From: Motacilla alba alba
Lineage: Eukaryota; Chordata; Aves; Passeriformes; Motacillidae
DNA: 64,000 nt
Reading direction: 5' to 3'
NCBI RefSeq assembly: GCF_015832195.1
Contig: NC_052018.1
Span: 28,672,115 to 28,736,114, forward strand
A program made the translations under genes and the position numbers. Shown in pieces: positions 62,040 to 64,000 of the stretch. Numbering within the stretch: the stretch's first letter is position 1; every line of letters starts with the position of its first letter. Under the pieces are notes generated by a model. The model did not search any database and was not told the origin of the DNA. It saw nothing but the letters and a program-made list of their open reading frames with translations.

Positions 62040-62230
62040 TTTTTAAGTGCTTTTTATCCCAAAGGATCTCTAAGTGCTTTATAAGCTATGCAGATGAATT
62101 ACTTCATGCATCACTGAAATGCAGCCACCTCTCTTGGTAGAAAATGGGACTGGCTGTACAGCACACAGCCTTATGATGCAGTATTGCTAAACAGGCAGAG
62201 GAGGATGCTGAGGCTTGGAATTATTTCAGC
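62040..62230. repeat. possible ancient amniote repeat fragment
   Basis: Contains tcccaaaggatctctaagtg and ctttataagctatgcagatg, followed by gaattacttcatgcatcact and gaaatgcagccacctctctt. The phrase CCCAAAGGATC-x-x-AAGTGCTTTATAA is a familiar motif of old dispersed repeats in reptile and bird genomes. Family and orientation are not assigned. Confidence 0.35.
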
Positions 62231-63359
62231 TCTCCTCTATCTACTGAGATGGGAATATCTCTCACGTGTCTGCTTTTGATTCCACCTCCTAAATAATGAA
62301 GTTCAAGGTATTTGTTTGGACACCAAAAACGATGACTGGGCCAATGGATGAGTGCATGCCTTAGGAAGGTCATTCAAAACTATATTTCATGAAGACCATA
62401 AGTCACAGCTGTCTGTGGAGCTATGTTCTTTGTACCAGACAACATACATGAAATTCTCTGAACTTGTTGGACCAGAGCCTCAGGTGGAGACAGTTCTGAG
62501 CTCTCTGAAAATTGTTGCACATCTAAAGATCCTTGAGGAAGTTGTGTAACTATTTTGATAGCATATGAGACAGATGAGAGGAGATTAGGTTTTTTTAGGG
62601 AGATTTTTCCTATTCCAATTCCTTATATTTGTACTGTAAAGTATTTTAGGTTTTCTTTATGTACATTGCTTAAGTTTACCTGTATATATTTCAGTATATT
62701 GACAATAGCTGTGTGAAAAATAGAAAAAGTAGTTGTCTCAGACTTAAAAGTATGGAAATCAAAATCCCACTCTTATTGATTAAAATTAGCATATTTGTAG
62801 CAATTCAACATGAAAAAGTTATAAAATACTAAAGAAACAGGAATTCTTTTGCCACTGAATAGAAAAAATTGATTCAGTGAATTCAAAGTAAACAACTGGA
62901 TTTCTTTTTCAAAAGTATGTTGGCATTTTTTTTTCTCTCTGTTATTGCAAAGATAACGACATACAATATTCTTTATATTGGTTATAATATATTCACCATA
63001 CCCTGCTACTTGCCTGATGTTGAACTGAAGTTCTCTCAGTGTTTAATAGAAATTCAGAAGGGATCTACATGTTCATTTTGCATAGCTTTTGCAGAGTAAA
63101 GGGCTACAGTATTTACTTGTTGCTCCTCCACAGAATCTAATAATGAGCTGCATAACTAGAGTATGCTTTGGAGGGGAAAAAACAAAACAAAGCATACAAA
63201 AAACCCTAAACAAATATATCTTCTTCATTTACTAATTTAATAATCCCTCAGGATATAAAATCCCACTTCATCACATGGTGAGATGTTAAACTACAGCCCC
63301 TATTCCAGGTATTCTCCTAATTTCTAGAAAAAGTTTGTCTCTCATGACCTTCAAAGTCC

Positions 63360-63600
63360 ACAGAGACCTCTACTTTATCCTTTTATAGAGCATGATTGAG
63401 TAATCTTTTAGGTGGCATTCCTCAATATTTTCATCTGAAGTAATTTTGTGACATTTCTCTAAACCCTTACTGATCTTTCAATATTTTTCAGCAGACCAGA
63501 CCTCAGAGTAGCATACAGTGTACCAGATATGAGCTTACTAACTATGCATACAGTAGTCTCTTCTCTCTGTTTATTGCCTTAGCTCTTTCAGCTTCAGTTT
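63360..63600 (-). mobile_element. ancient CR1-like LINE fragment, minus strand
   Basis: The plus strand reads tctctaaacccttactgatc, tttcaatatttttcagcaga, ccagacctcagagtagcata and cagtgtaccagatatgagct, which follow the order of blocks in the reverse complement of old CR1/L3-type C-terminal sequence (the region encoding the R-x-x-R-x-x-x-M-I segment and what precedes it). It is far more diverged than the avian CR1 copies elsewhere in the window. Boundaries are approximate. Confidence 0.45.
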
Positions 63601-64000
63601 CACACAAAGTGATGCGTTTTACACAAACAGATAAGCACAGAAAACATATGCACAAACTTCTGTTGGCAGTAGTTGTTTTGCTCATCTTTTGGATGCTGCA
63701 AACAAAGGCAAGGAGCAAATCTCAGTTTTGCAAACAAGGGAGGCGCTTGATTAACAACGTGCCTAAACCTTTAGGTTCTCCTGCAGACCTTGGCTGACAG
63801 TTTTTCAGTGTATGACAGAGCTCTCATGACATAAAGGATATATGCCCCTTTTCCTCAGCTACATGTGTAGAGACTTGTCTTGAGGAATGGCTGAAGAACA
63901 TGGCACTTTAGGAAGCCTCTTGAAACCTATTAGGTTGGTGTTCCTGGGATGTAGTAGGGTTGTCTGTGAGGTATGGAAAGTCAGACCTCATTACAGAAAA

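Noticed and set aside
1..64000. tRNA, rRNA, CRISPR, bacterial operon or phage features
   Set aside because: None seen. The composition, CR1 copies and LTR show vertebrate nuclear DNA.

Overview
The window looks like AT-rich, CpG-poor nuclear DNA from a bird. The main evidence is repeated CR1 LINE remnants whose 3' ends carry the (ATTCTATG)n octamer tail typical of avian CR1, plus a probable solo LTR of a kind common in bird genomes. I find no complete protein-coding gene, tRNA, rRNA, CpG island, CRISPR array or bacterial-type operon. The sequence reads as a long intergenic or intronic stretch. The six-frame open frames are short, and most are chance, low-complexity or CR1-derived.

Layout. 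0.3-3.7 kb is a CR1 cluster: a ~1 kb minus-strand copy (328-1366) reaching up into degraded reverse transcriptase, a T-rich tract, a short minus-strand 3' end (1568-1845), a small minus-strand fragment (3063-3120) and a plus-strand copy (3217-3676). 3.7-19.5 kb is mostly unannotatable, with one plus-strand CR1 (9003-9401), a 12-bp perfect hairpin near 17.6 kb and a possible ancient amniote repeat near 16.8 kb. 19.5-27.4 kb holds a minus CR1 (19584-20125), a plus CR1 with an internal duplication (23225-23676), a plus CR1 tail (27200-27337) and two notable inverted repeats (22764-22799 and 25849-25895). 27.4-48 kb is mostly unique AT-rich DNA with A- or T-rich tracts and stretches that read like conserved non-coding elements (around 40.0-40.5 and 44.0-44.3 kb). 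48-52.3 kb is the richest interval: a CR1 tail, a probable solo LTR (48949-49475), another CR1 tail, an LTR-like segment with CCAAT and TATA boxes (51181-51499), and a pol-like fragment resembling the RT to RNase H connection of Ty3/gypsy elements (about 51690-51939). 52.3-64 kb is mostly unique, with possible ancient repeat pieces at 62.04-62.23 and 63.36-63.60 kb.

The observations I would follow up first are the gypsy-like pol fragment next to an LTR-like promoter, a minus-strand 62-codon membrane-protein-like frame at 46397-46592 with a splice-acceptor-like sequence and good start context, and the 16-bp perfect hairpin at 22.76 kb. All repeat and homology calls come from recognising sequence patterns by eye. 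No database search was run, so family names are given only at the level I can support.
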